Positions 16,958 through 25,468 of a stretch of DNA of 64,000 nt are shown here, piece after piece (the stretch's first letter is position 1; each line of letters opens with the position of its first letter). The notes beneath the pieces were generated by a model, which was given only the letters and a program-made list of their open reading frames with translations, was not told where the DNA came from and did not search any database. This DNA comes from Clostridiaceae bacterium (GTDB lineage Bacteria; Bacillota; Clostridia; Lachnospirales; Lachnospiraceae). The position numbers and the translations under genes are program-made. Where the stretch lies: positions 62,001 to 126,000 of the forward strand of contig CAJTGI010000009.1 in NCBI GenBank assembly GCA_910575435.1, given 5' to 3'.

Positions 16958-17851
16958 ATGATGAGAAAATCACTGAAAAAAGTTGCTGCATCAGTATTGG
17001 CTGCCACGCTGGCGCTGACTGTCGTAGCAAGCATGGGCAGCACGGCAGATGCTGCCAAGAAATCTAAAAAGGCAAAGAAGGCGGCTGAAAAGACTGCTGC
17101 TGCATTTGACCCGGCAGGTTCCTATAAGGCATTTGTAGGATTCCAGCAGACAGAGTCTTGGAGATTCCATGATGAGTGCACCAGTGAGACGCTTGGTCTT
17201 ACCGGAACAGATTTGAATGGATTGAACTATGAGACGGATGTTATGTGGTCTGGCGACAATGGAACTGAGAAGATTGACGGTACCGTGGAGGGTGTAGAAT
17301 TAAAAGGAAACGGAACATACACGGCAAAGATTACTGGTCTGAATGGCGTTCTGGCAAACGCTCCAGAAGGCGTGTCCGCAGATCAGATGAAGATATCTAT
17401 GCTTTATCTTTCCACAAACCTTCCGGCAGATGCCAAGGACAAGGTGCAGTTTACTGACGTTTCCCTGAAGGTTGACGGCAACGAGGTTACCCTTCCCGAG
17501 ACGCAGTTCTTCAAGCCTGAGACATTAGACGCAGGATATACCAGCCTGTATCTGATCGATACCTATGCCAAGGGTCAGGGCGAGTATGCAGATTCTCCGG
17601 AACTTGCGATGGCACCCAATGATTCTATCGAAATCACCTTTACGATTTCTGGATTTGCCAATGACAATCCTGATGCAGTTCCGGCAACGCCTACGCCGGC
17701 ACCAAAGCAGGATGACGCATCTTCTGCTGCTTCTGAAGATGACGACAGCGAGGGTGGTTCTTCTGTAAATGCAGGCGTAATAGCAGGTATCGTGGGAGCG
17801 GTAGTAGTAGTTGCAGGTATTGTAGTAGTAGTGACCAGAAAGAAAAAATAA
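16958..17851 (+). CDS. Cell-surface protein with C-terminal membrane anchor
   Basis: The 297-residue protein has a signal peptide (cleavage near TADA, about residue 30), an all-beta body of about 200 residues, a Pro/Thr/Ala then Ser/Asp-rich linker, one hydrophobic segment near the end (AGVIAGIVGAVVVVAGIVVV) and a basic RKKK tail. It should stand on the outer face of the membrane. The body is not a family I can name; the gene sits just upstream of sugar permeases and binding proteins, so a glycan-capture role is possible. GAGGAGG lies before ATG 16958, with 16961 also in frame. A terminator follows. Confidence 0.75.
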   Translation: MMRKSLKKVAASVLAATLALTVVASMGSTADAAKKSKKAKKAAEKTAAAFDPAGSYKAFVGFQQTESWRFHDECTSETLGLTGTDLNGLNYETDVMWSGDNGTEKIDGTVEGVELKGNGTYTAKITGLNGVLANAPEGVSADQMKISMLYLSTNLPADAKDKVQFTDVSLKVDGNEVTLPETQFFKPETLDAGYTSLYLIDTYAKGQGEYADSPELAMAPNDSIEITFTISGFANDNPDAVPATPTPAPKQDDASSAASEDDDSEGGSSVNAGVIAGIVGAVVVVAGIVVVVTRKKK

Positions 17852-17871
17852 TTCTTAATGGATTTTTATCT

Positions 17872-17906
17872 GGGGATGAGATGATCTCGTCATCTCATCT
17901 CCTTTT
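17872..17906 (+). terminator. Intrinsic terminator after the surface-protein gene
   Basis: A 13-base stem (17872-17884 with 17890-17902, one G-T pair) and a 5-base loop run into TTTT. The remaining gap to 18160 holds no supported gene and presumably contains the permease promoter. Confidence 0.75.
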
Positions 17907-18160
17907 CTCTCGAATGGCATAGAGAATAAAATAAACTTGAAAGAAATGTGTATTGCGGAATTGCCAATCCCAGACCTGAACTGCTGTGGCTTGGCTGTGC
18001 CGCAATGGCTGCGGTTCGGTTGATTTTCCCAGTTATGGGGATGGCATGGGATGAAATGAAATGCAGCCTATGAAGATGAGTATTCATAAATGCACTTATT
18101 ATAAATTTACACAAAATGAATACAGGGGAGTTGGGGGAAATAACAAACAAGGAGGTCGTT

Positions 18161-19636
18161 ATGAAAGAAGAAAGAACCGAGAAGAAAGGATTAGTCAGTG
18201 GTTTATATGGCATTCAGAGAGCTATTACCATTCTGGTTATTGCCATGGCATTCTTTCCAGTTGCAAATCCGGCAAAGATTTGCGAATTGGTGAGCGGCAA
18301 GATTTCTCTTTTCACATCTGCTGTCTCTTATACTGCGCTGACAGATGATTTGGCGAGAGCCTTTCGCATGAACTGGGTGAGCGAGACATATTTCATTATC
18401 GCTTACATAGGCGCGGTGGTTGCGGTATTGGGTATTGTCGCAACAGGTGCGGGCGCATGCATGTCCCTAGGAAACGCCAGGCTTCAGAGGCTGGGCCTCA
18501 AATTTACCATCCTGGGTGCCCTGTCTGAAATCGCAGGCTACGCAGTCTGCTTTGTCTCTTACATAATGCTGAACGGTGAAGTGGGTGGCGAAACTAGGCT
18601 AGTGAAAAAGTTGGGGCCGGAAATGCCTATAGGCGTATTCGTTTTTGGAGCCCTGGCGTTAATCGTACTTTTATTGTCTCTGGTCATTATGAGCAAGCTG
18701 CCTAAGGTAACGGCAGACATGCGCTATGAGATGGATTCCAAGTATAAGTTATTCTTAATGTTCCTGCCTTTCGCATTTATGGCATTCCTGTTCTGCTATC
18801 TGCCGCTTTATGGCTGGAGATATGCATTCTTTGATTATAAGCCGGGCGGAACGCTTTCTATGAAGAATTTTGTCGGAATTAAGTGGTTTGCATATTTGTT
18901 CGAGAATGAGGCAACCAGAACGGATTTGATTTCTGTAATCAGGAATACATTGGGTATCAGTGCGCTGAATATCGTAACCCAGTGGCTTCCTATGATATTC
19001 GCAGTGTTCCTCTGCGAAGTTCGCAATATGAAGTTCCGTCGTTTTGTTCAGGCATTTACCACGATTCCGAACTTCATATCATGGGTGCTGGTGTACGCAG
19101 TTGCCCTTTCTATCTTCTCCACGGATGGTTTTATCAATACATTTGCTAAAGAAGTTGGAATTCTTGCGGAAAATGCCAAGGGTAAGAACTACCTGATGGG
19201 AGATAACCACACATGGATTAAGATGTGGGCGTGGGGTACATGGAAAGGCGTAGGTTGGAGTGCCATCATCTATATCGCGGGTATTTCGGGAATCGACCAA
19301 TCCCTATACGAGGCCGCCACGGTGGACGGTGCGGGTCGTTTCCAAAAGATTTGGCATATTACTTTGCCGGGATTGCTTCCCACATTCTTCGTATTGCTGC
19401 TGATGGCAATATCAGGCATGCTGAACAACGGATTGGATCAGTACCTGGTATTCTACAACGCAGAGAACAGAGAGCATATCCGAGTGCTGGATTTGTATGT
19501 ATATCAAATCGGTATCGAGGACGGCAGCTTGCCGCTATCGACGGTGGTGGGCATGTTCAAATCGGTCATCAGCGTTATCTTGCTGTTTAGCGCCAATGCC
19601 TTGTCAAAAGCGCTGCGCGGCGAGAGTATAGTATAG
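18161..19636 (+). CDS. ABC sugar permease, LplB-type, with extra N-terminal membrane domain
   Basis: This 491-residue membrane protein is far longer than the usual 300-320 residues. About 195 residues at the N-terminus hold four hydrophobic segments that are not part of the normal permease. The standard core follows (starting near YKLFLMFLPF), with the EAA loop YEAATVDGAGRFQKIWHITLPGL-type motif that contacts the ATPase. GGAGG precedes ATG 18161. It pairs with the permease encoded 13 bases downstream and with lipoprotein binding proteins. No ATPase gene is present, so a shared MsmX-like ATPase encoded elsewhere is likely. The oligosaccharide carried is unknown. Confidence 0.88.
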   Translation: MKEERTEKKGLVSGLYGIQRAITILVIAMAFFPVANPAKICELVSGKISLFTSAVSYTALTDDLARAFRMNWVSETYFIIAYIGAVVAVLGIVATGAGACMSLGNARLQRLGLKFTILGALSEIAGYAVCFVSYIMLNGEVGGETRLVKKLGPEMPIGVFVFGALALIVLLLSLVIMSKLPKVTADMRYEMDSKYKLFLMFLPFAFMAFLFCYLPLYGWRYAFFDYKPGGTLSMKNFVGIKWFAYLFENEATRTDLISVIRNTLGISALNIVTQWLPMIFAVFLCEVRNMKFRRFVQAFTTIPNFISWVLVYAVALSIFSTDGFINTFAKEVGILAENAKGKNYLMGDNHTWIKMWAWGTWKGVGWSAIIYIAGISGIDQSLYEAATVDGAGRFQKIWHITLPGLLPTFFVLLLMAISGMLNNGLDQYLVFYNAENREHIRVLDLYVYQIGIEDGSLPLSTVVGMFKSVISVILLFSANALSKALRGESIV

Positions 19637-19649
19637 GAGGTGAGTACAC

Positions 19650-20615
19650 ATGGCAAAGACGAAACAGGAAAAGTTGGACGCAAAACGGGAGAAGCAGTAT
19701 TACAAGAAGCATAAGAAAATGTACCGCACGACGGTGGGAGATGTGATCTTCAATATCATCAACTATGCATTCTTTACAGTGTTTACACTCACTTGTATAT
19801 TCCCCTTTTATTATCTGTTTATCAACACCATTTCAGATAATAGCCTGGTAAAGAGAGGTTTGATTAACTTCTATCCAAAGGGAATTAATATTGATAACTA
19901 TCTGGCACTTCGGGAAGTGGGCGATTTGGGAGCATCCTTTATCGTTACCATCAGCAGAACGGTGATTGGTACGGTTCTGATGGTAATCGCATCCGCTTTC
20001 GTTGGCTACCTGGTAACAAAGCAGGAAATGTGGCATAGGAGTTTCTGGTATCGCTTCCTGGTAATCACAATGTACTTTAATGCTGGCATGATTCCGCTGT
20101 ACTTGAATATGGCATTGCTGGGATTGACCCAGAATTATCTGGTATATATCCTTCCGGCCATCGTGCAGCCATACAATATCATATTAGTAAAGACATATAT
20201 AGAGTCCATACCGGGCGAATTGGAAGAGAGTGCATTTATTGACGGAGCATCTTATATGCAGGTGTTTACCAAGTTGATTTTCCCGCTATCAAAACCGATT
20301 CTAGCCACCATCGCAATCTTTGGTGCGGTAGGTCATTGGAACTCCTTCCAGGATTCTTTGATTTACATGCAGGGAAACAGCAGCATGTTTACATTGCAGC
20401 ATAGACTGTATATCTACCTGAATACTGCATCAAACATCGGCGCCATCATGGGACAGAGCGCGTCCGACGCACAGCGTATGATGGAGGAAGCCCTGAATGC
20501 AAAGGTAATCAGATACACGATTTCCATGGTATCCGTTATCCCGATTTTCTGCGTATATCCATTTATGCAGAGGTATTTCGAGAAGGGTATTATGTTGGGA
20601 GCTGTGAAGGGTTAA
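19650..20615 (+). CDS. ABC sugar permease, LplC/YtcP-type
   Basis: The 321-residue membrane protein has about six segments and the EAA motif ESAFIDGASYMQVFTKLIFPL. It is the second half of the transporter with the gene upstream (13-base gap, AGGAGGTGAG before the ATG). This class imports oligosaccharides with an extracellular lipoprotein receptor. The N-terminus is strongly basic (KTKQEKLDAKREKQ), which is usual for the subfamily. A hairpin follows the gene. Confidence 0.9.
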   Translation: MAKTKQEKLDAKREKQYYKKHKKMYRTTVGDVIFNIINYAFFTVFTLTCIFPFYYLFINTISDNSLVKRGLINFYPKGINIDNYLALREVGDLGASFIVTISRTVIGTVLMVIASAFVGYLVTKQEMWHRSFWYRFLVITMYFNAGMIPLYLNMALLGLTQNYLVYILPAIVQPYNIILVKTYIESIPGELEESAFIDGASYMQVFTKLIFPLSKPILATIAIFGAVGHWNSFQDSLIYMQGNSSMFTLQHRLYIYLNTASNIGAIMGQSASDAQRMMEEALNAKVIRYTISMVSVIPIFCVYPFMQRYFEKGIMLGAVKG

Positions 20616-20639
20616 ATAGTATTGTAAAACAGTTAGAAG

Positions 20640-20670
20640 CCAGCTGCGGGATGTCATGTTTCGCAGCTGG
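20640..20670 (+). terminator. Hairpin between the permeases and the first binding protein
   Basis: CCAGCTGCG (20640-20648) pairs with CGCAGCTGG (20662-20670). There is no clear T-run, so it may act as an RNA-processing or attenuation element that sets different levels for permeases and binding protein. Confidence 0.5.
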
Positions 20671-20739
20671 TCATTCTATATAGGGGATTTTTAATATGAT
20701 ATGACGTAGGAAGTATTATATGAAACAGGGAGAGGGAAA

Positions 20740-22470
20740 ATGAAAAAAATTAAGATGAAAAAGATGGTATCCGTGCTATTGATTTCTAGCATGGCATTGG
20801 GATTGACCAGCCTTTCCGGATGCGGGAGGAGCGATGGCAACAATTCTGCAAAGAAGGAGAAAAAAAAGGAAATTATCACTCTGGACGTATTTTGCGAATT
20901 TGGGAGTTTTCATGGCGTTCAGGAGGGCTGGATGGCAGATATCCTGAAGGAGAAATTTAATGTGAAGCTAAATATTACTCCATTCTTTTCAGATGAATAC
21001 GAGAAACGTTTAAAAGAGAAAGATTTGGGAGATATTCTGCTATTCCAGGAAAGCAGTACGATATATAGCGAAATATTAAAGAAGGGCTTGCTTTATGATT
21101 GGAACCATGATGATTTGCTGGAGAAGCATGGCCCTTATATTAAAGATCACATGGGGAATGCCCTAAAGAAAAATCAGAAGTTGACTGCTGCGATTACAGA
21201 TGGCAGTAGCGATAAGCTTTATGGGATTAGCTGTTATATGGGGGCTTCCGCTAAAGATCACCAGCCATTTTTCTATACTTGGGATTTGCGCTGGGATCTG
21301 TATAAGCAGTTGGGATATCCCAAGATAGATAATTTGGAAGATTATGAGAAATTGCTGAAAGACATGGTGAAGGCATGTCCGAAGGATGACTCTGGAAATA
21401 AAGCTTATGCCTCAATACTATGGAGCGATTGGGATGAGTCCATGATATTTTATGTAAAGGCTATGGCATCTGCATACTACGGGTTTGATGAATTGGGAAT
21501 GGGCATGTATGATTCAAAGACGGGAACATGGCATGGCGCATTGGATAAGGATGGACCCTATCTGCAAATGCTTAAGTTTTATCACAAACTCTATCAGGAT
21601 GGACTGCTGGATCCGGATTCAAGGAAGCAGGGATACGAGGAGGCAATCAAGAAGATTGAGGATGGTGGGGCAATGTTTTCCATCTTTAATTATTCAGGGT
21701 CTATGGCATATAACGAACAGAAGCATGTCAGGGAAGGGAAGATGATGCAAGCCATGAAGCCCGGCCAGGCTAGCCCCATCGTTTATGGCTTAAATATGGG
21801 AGGACATAGTTCTATCCTGTGCGTAGGCACTGCGTCGAAGTACCCAGAGAAATGCATGGAGTTGATTAATTGGATGGCTACGCCTGAGGGATGCCTGACG
21901 ATGAATTATGGTCCCAAGGAATTGTGCTGGAAATACAATGACCAGAAGAAGACGGAATTGACAGAATTGGGAAAGAAGTGCAAGGAAAATATAAGAACTG
22001 AATTGGGAAATGGATATCAGGGAACTTTTGTAGAAGGCACGCCTCAGATTGCACCTCTTTGGCATAATGATGCTTCCAATCCGGAGACGGATGGGGAGAC
22101 TTATAATTATGAATGCTGGGAGAGCAGTATCTCCAAGCCTAAGACGAAAGTGGAGAAGGATTGGCAGGAAAAGACAGGTTTTAGGAGCGTGGAGGATTAT
22201 CTGGAGAAAGGAGAACATACGGTTTCTCCAGGTACGGATTTTGACTTGGGCGAAAAGCCTCGCCAACTTAAAAAATTATGGGAAAGGGTTGGCAAGGTTA
22301 TGGCGGAGCAGTCCTGGGACGCAATCTATGCAAAGTCAGATGCGGAATATGACCGAATTGTTAGCGAGATGATAGAGAAATGCAAGAAGATTGGCTACAA
22401 GGATTGCGCCAAATGGTCAAAGAAAGAGGCGGCTAAGCGCAGAACCTTAGAAGATGCGCTGGTCAAATGA
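20740..22470 (+). CDS. Extracellular solute-binding lipoprotein 1
   Basis: The 576-residue protein has a lipoprotein signal (SLSGCG, Cys near residue 29) and the large fold of LplA/YtcQ-type family 1 binding proteins. Motifs shared with the two paralogues downstream include EGWMADILKEKFNVKLNI, WDLRWDLYKQLGYP and MELINWMATPEG. It is anchored outside the membrane and should deliver an oligosaccharide to the permease pair upstream. It is the most diverged of the three copies in this locus. GGGAGAGGG precedes ATG 20740. The DUF624 gene follows after 28 bases. Confidence 0.9.
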   Translation: MKKIKMKKMVSVLLISSMALGLTSLSGCGRSDGNNSAKKEKKKEIITLDVFCEFGSFHGVQEGWMADILKEKFNVKLNITPFFSDEYEKRLKEKDLGDILLFQESSTIYSEILKKGLLYDWNHDDLLEKHGPYIKDHMGNALKKNQKLTAAITDGSSDKLYGISCYMGASAKDHQPFFYTWDLRWDLYKQLGYPKIDNLEDYEKLLKDMVKACPKDDSGNKAYASILWSDWDESMIFYVKAMASAYYGFDELGMGMYDSKTGTWHGALDKDGPYLQMLKFYHKLYQDGLLDPDSRKQGYEEAIKKIEDGGAMFSIFNYSGSMAYNEQKHVREGKMMQAMKPGQASPIVYGLNMGGHSSILCVGTASKYPEKCMELINWMATPEGCLTMNYGPKELCWKYNDQKKTELTELGKKCKENIRTELGNGYQGTFVEGTPQIAPLWHNDASNPETDGETYNYECWESSISKPKTKVEKDWQEKTGFRSVEDYLEKGEHTVSPGTDFDLGEKPRQLKKLWERVGKVMAEQSWDAIYAKSDAEYDRIVSEMIEKCKKIGYKDCAKWSKKEAAKRRTLEDALVK

Positions 22471-22498
22471 TTAGGAATGTAATGAAACGGAGGAAGAG

Positions 22499-23224
22499 AT
22501 GAGCAAGGGTAGTGGTTTTTTCAGCCTGGAGAGTCCGGTGTATCGGTTTATGTCCAGATTGCTGGATATGTTGATGTTAAATATTATGTGGTTATTTTTT
22601 GGGGGGGTGATTCCTGCCATTGCAGTGAATTACCTGACGACTTTTGCACCCCTGGTATTTCTTCCCATTATTTTGGGATTAGGGGCATCCACCACGGCGG
22701 CATTTTCGGTAGCGTTAAAGATGGTGGACGAGCAGGAGGGCTATATTTTTTCTCCGTTTTTTAAAGCATATAAGGAGAATTATGGGAAAGGGACGATTTT
22801 GGGAATTATCTTGATAGCCGTAGTGTGCGCCATCCGCCTTGACTTTTCTTTTTATCAGGCGGCTGAGGAACTGGGACGCAGCAGCATGGGATTTCTGGTG
22901 GTGGGAATCATTGCCACCGTCATGGCATTCTTGCATTTGATTTATGCCTTTCCGCTACAGGCACGGTATGAGAATACCATTATCAATACCATGAGAAATT
23001 CTTTCTCCATTTCTGTGAGATACATTTTGAGAACGATTTTCCTGGTAATTGTGCTGGCGCTCCTGATTATGTTTTTCATGTGGAATAGCGTTTTGATTCT
23101 GCTAGGCATACTGATTGGGCCGGGATGCCTGATTCTTACAATCAGTTCATGGGCGATGCAGGCTTTTCGGACGATTGAGGGGCAGAATGGCTCGCAGGAT
23201 GAAGTGCAGGAAGGGGAAGAATAG
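22499..23224 (+). CDS. DUF624/YesL-family membrane protein
   Basis: The 241-residue protein has about five to six hydrophobic segments, beginning with LDMLMLNIMWLFFGG, the typical DUF624 (YesL) opening. YesL-like proteins are repeatedly found beside YesM kinases and LplABC-type sugar transporters, though their biochemical role is not established. CGGAGGAAGAG lies before ATG 22499, close behind binding protein 1, so the two are probably co-transcribed. The C-terminus is short and acidic. Confidence 0.85.
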   Translation: MSKGSGFFSLESPVYRFMSRLLDMLMLNIMWLFFGGVIPAIAVNYLTTFAPLVFLPIILGLGASTTAAFSVALKMVDEQEGYIFSPFFKAYKENYGKGTILGIILIAVVCAIRLDFSFYQAAEELGRSSMGFLVVGIIATVMAFLHLIYAFPLQARYENTIINTMRNSFSISVRYILRTIFLVIVLALLIMFFMWNSVLILLGILIGPGCLILTISSWAMQAFRTIEGQNGSQDEVQEGEE

Positions 23225-23403
23225 CAATCTAGCAAGGGAATAATAAGGGATATAATATGTGCTGGCTCGATAACTATGTGAATAGTAGTGCGTCAGCACG
23301 TAAATATATATCAAAAAATATCTATTATCTATTAAGATTGGAGTTTCAATAGGCTGATTTTGTGCTGGGAAACTTTGATCAAAAAAAGGAAAGGGGAAAC
23401 AAC

Positions 23404-25125
23404 ATGAGAAAAAGCATTACCAACAAGGCGGTTTCTCTCGTACTGGCATGCAGCATGGTATTGGGAACTGCCGCAGGCATCTCCGGATGCGGTAGCAAGA
23501 AGAAAGAAGTAATTACGCTGGACGTGTTCAGTCAGCTGGCGAATTACTCAGGATTGCAGACGGGCTGGATGGGAGACATCCTTAAGAAGAAGTTCAATGT
23601 CAAATTGAACATTATTCCAGACCAGCAAGGCATGCTTCAGACGCGTATGGAACAGGGGAATCTGGGGGATATCGTTATCTGGGGAAATGACGATACCAAC
23701 TATGCAACGGCGGTAAAAAATGGTCTTCTCTTTGATTTGGAGGAAGACAACCTTCTCAAAGAGTATGGGCCGGATATTTATAAGAATATGAAGCCTGCAC
23801 TCGAGAAGAACAGAAAACTGACAGAGAAGATTACCAATGGCAAGGAGAAGAAGGTATATGGGCTGGGCGATGCGGTGGCGCTTACCAATGATGACCACCA
23901 GATGTTCTTCTACAACTGGGATGTGCGCTGGGATTTGTACAAGCAGCTTGGATATCCTCAGGTAAAGACGCTGGAGGATTTCCGCAAGCTCTTAAATGAC
24001 ATGAGGGAAATCTGCCCGAAGGATGATAGCGACAATCCCACATACGCCGTGTCTCTGTGGCCGGATTGGGATGAGTCCATGGTAATGTATGTGAAGGCAA
24101 CGGCAACGGCTTGGTATGGATATGATGAGTTGGGAATTGGCCTCTATGATCCCCAGACAGGCGTGTACCATGATGCCATGGAGGAAGATGGACCATATTT
24201 GGAGATGTTAAAATTCTTTAACAAGCTCAATCAGGATGGCCTGCTGGACCCGGATTCCATGACGCAGACATACGACAAGATGGTGGAGAAGGTGCAGAAT
24301 GGCGGCGTGCTTTGGTCTATCTTTAACTATAGTGGCTCGCTGGCCTATAATAAGCCTGCGCATACCAAGGCTGGAAAGATGATGTTCTGCATGAAGCCGG
24401 AAGATGCATCGCCCCTTGTGTATGGCATGAATACCCAGGGAGGAAATCACCCTACCTGCATCGGCGCCAATACTGAGTATCCGGAACTGTGCATGGAGAT
24501 TATGAACTGGTTCTGCACGCCGGAGGGACGCATGACTTATGGCTATGGCCCTCAAGGCGTTACTTGGGACTATGACAAGGAAAAGAATACCTATTTTACT
24601 GATCTGGGCAAGGAGTGCAAGAAGAACGAGAAGACCAAGATGGGCAACGGATACAAGGGAAGCTACCATGATGGCGTATGCCAGGCCGCTTTCTCTACCT
24701 GGGCAAATGATGCGGAAAACCCTGACTCTAATGGGGAGACTTACAACAGTGATAACTGGAAGAGCAATATTACCAAAGCGGAGACCGAGATCGAGCAGGA
24801 TTGGAGAGACAAGAACGGCGTAGTCAGCATTAATGACTATTTTGAAAAGGGAAAATACGTGGTTGCGCCGGGAACTTCTTTTTCTCTGGGAGAGAAGGAC
24901 GATGATTTGAAAACCACCTGGGCGCAGGTGACGAGTGAGATCAAGGCAAGTTCTTGGAAGGCCATGTATGCAAAGAATGACAAGGACTTTGATGAACAAG
25001 TGAAAAAGATGAGGGCGAACACCAAAAAGTATGGCTATGACAAATGTCTGAAATGGGCAAAGGAGCAAGCGGCAGAACGCTATGCTTTAGAGCAGGAGGC
25101 TGCTAAGAACAAGGAGAAGAAATAG
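23404..25125 (+). CDS. Extracellular solute-binding lipoprotein 2
   Basis: The 573-residue lipoprotein has signal and lipobox GISGCG (Cys near residue 28). The mature part is very close to binding protein 3 (shared TGWMGDILKKKFNVK, DQQGMLQTRME, MVEKVQNGG/AVEKVQNGG) and more distant from protein 1. It should bind a related or alternative oligosaccharide for the single permease pair at 18.2-20.6 kb. ATG 23404 with GGAAAGGGG is preferred over earlier starts because it opens the signal peptide. It is bounded by a 179-base gap upstream and an intrinsic terminator downstream, so it is expressed from its own promoter. Confidence 0.9.
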   Translation: MRKSITNKAVSLVLACSMVLGTAAGISGCGSKKKEVITLDVFSQLANYSGLQTGWMGDILKKKFNVKLNIIPDQQGMLQTRMEQGNLGDIVIWGNDDTNYATAVKNGLLFDLEEDNLLKEYGPDIYKNMKPALEKNRKLTEKITNGKEKKVYGLGDAVALTNDDHQMFFYNWDVRWDLYKQLGYPQVKTLEDFRKLLNDMREICPKDDSDNPTYAVSLWPDWDESMVMYVKATATAWYGYDELGIGLYDPQTGVYHDAMEEDGPYLEMLKFFNKLNQDGLLDPDSMTQTYDKMVEKVQNGGVLWSIFNYSGSLAYNKPAHTKAGKMMFCMKPEDASPLVYGMNTQGGNHPTCIGANTEYPELCMEIMNWFCTPEGRMTYGYGPQGVTWDYDKEKNTYFTDLGKECKKNEKTKMGNGYKGSYHDGVCQAAFSTWANDAENPDSNGETYNSDNWKSNITKAETEIEQDWRDKNGVVSINDYFEKGKYVVAPGTSFSLGEKDDDLKTTWAQVTSEIKASSWKAMYAKNDKDFDEQVKKMRANTKKYGYDKCLKWAKEQAAERYALEQEAAKNKEKK

Positions 25126-25174
25126 CAGGAAGATATCCTTCATAATGCGACAAAAGAGTTCGCGCATCTAGTAT

Positions 25175-25208
25175 AAAAAGAGCATCGAAATAATTCGGTG
25201 CTCTTTTT
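25175..25208 (+). terminator. Intrinsic terminator after binding protein 2
   Basis: A 15-base stem (25175-25189 with 25194-25208, including A/T tracts on both sides) has a short loop and TTTTT. The A-tract on the other side means it could work in both directions. Confidence 0.85.
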
Positions 25209-25393
25209 CGCAATATAAGACAGAAACTAGAAAAATCTAATAATTTTTTTCAAAAAAATAGGGTAAACATTATGGCAGAAATATGGTAAATTAATTGATA
25301 GAAATAGAAACGAGGGGGGCGCATGCATGCTAATTTTTGGCAAAATGTTTCTTGCATTTCTGACGGTTTAGGGGTAAACTAGTAATATCGTTA

Positions 25394-25416
25394 AAATAAG
25401 CGGATTCCGCTTATTT
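25394..25416. promoter_or_regulatory. Perfect inverted repeat upstream of binding protein 3
   Basis: AAATAAGCGG and CCGCTTATTT flank a 3-base ATT centre (25394-25416), 52 bases before ATG 25469. It may be an operator or a leader hairpin. No such palindrome was seen before binding protein 2. Confidence 0.45.
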
Positions 25417-25468
25417 ATGTGCAAAAAAAACATTGCGCTGTACAAAAAAAGAAGGAGGAGATGATTTC

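Noticed and set aside
24208-25068. Long minus-strand open frame (286 codons) opposite binding protein 2
   Set aside because: It lies entirely antisense to a well-supported lipoprotein gene, has no ribosome site and the composition of a shadow frame.
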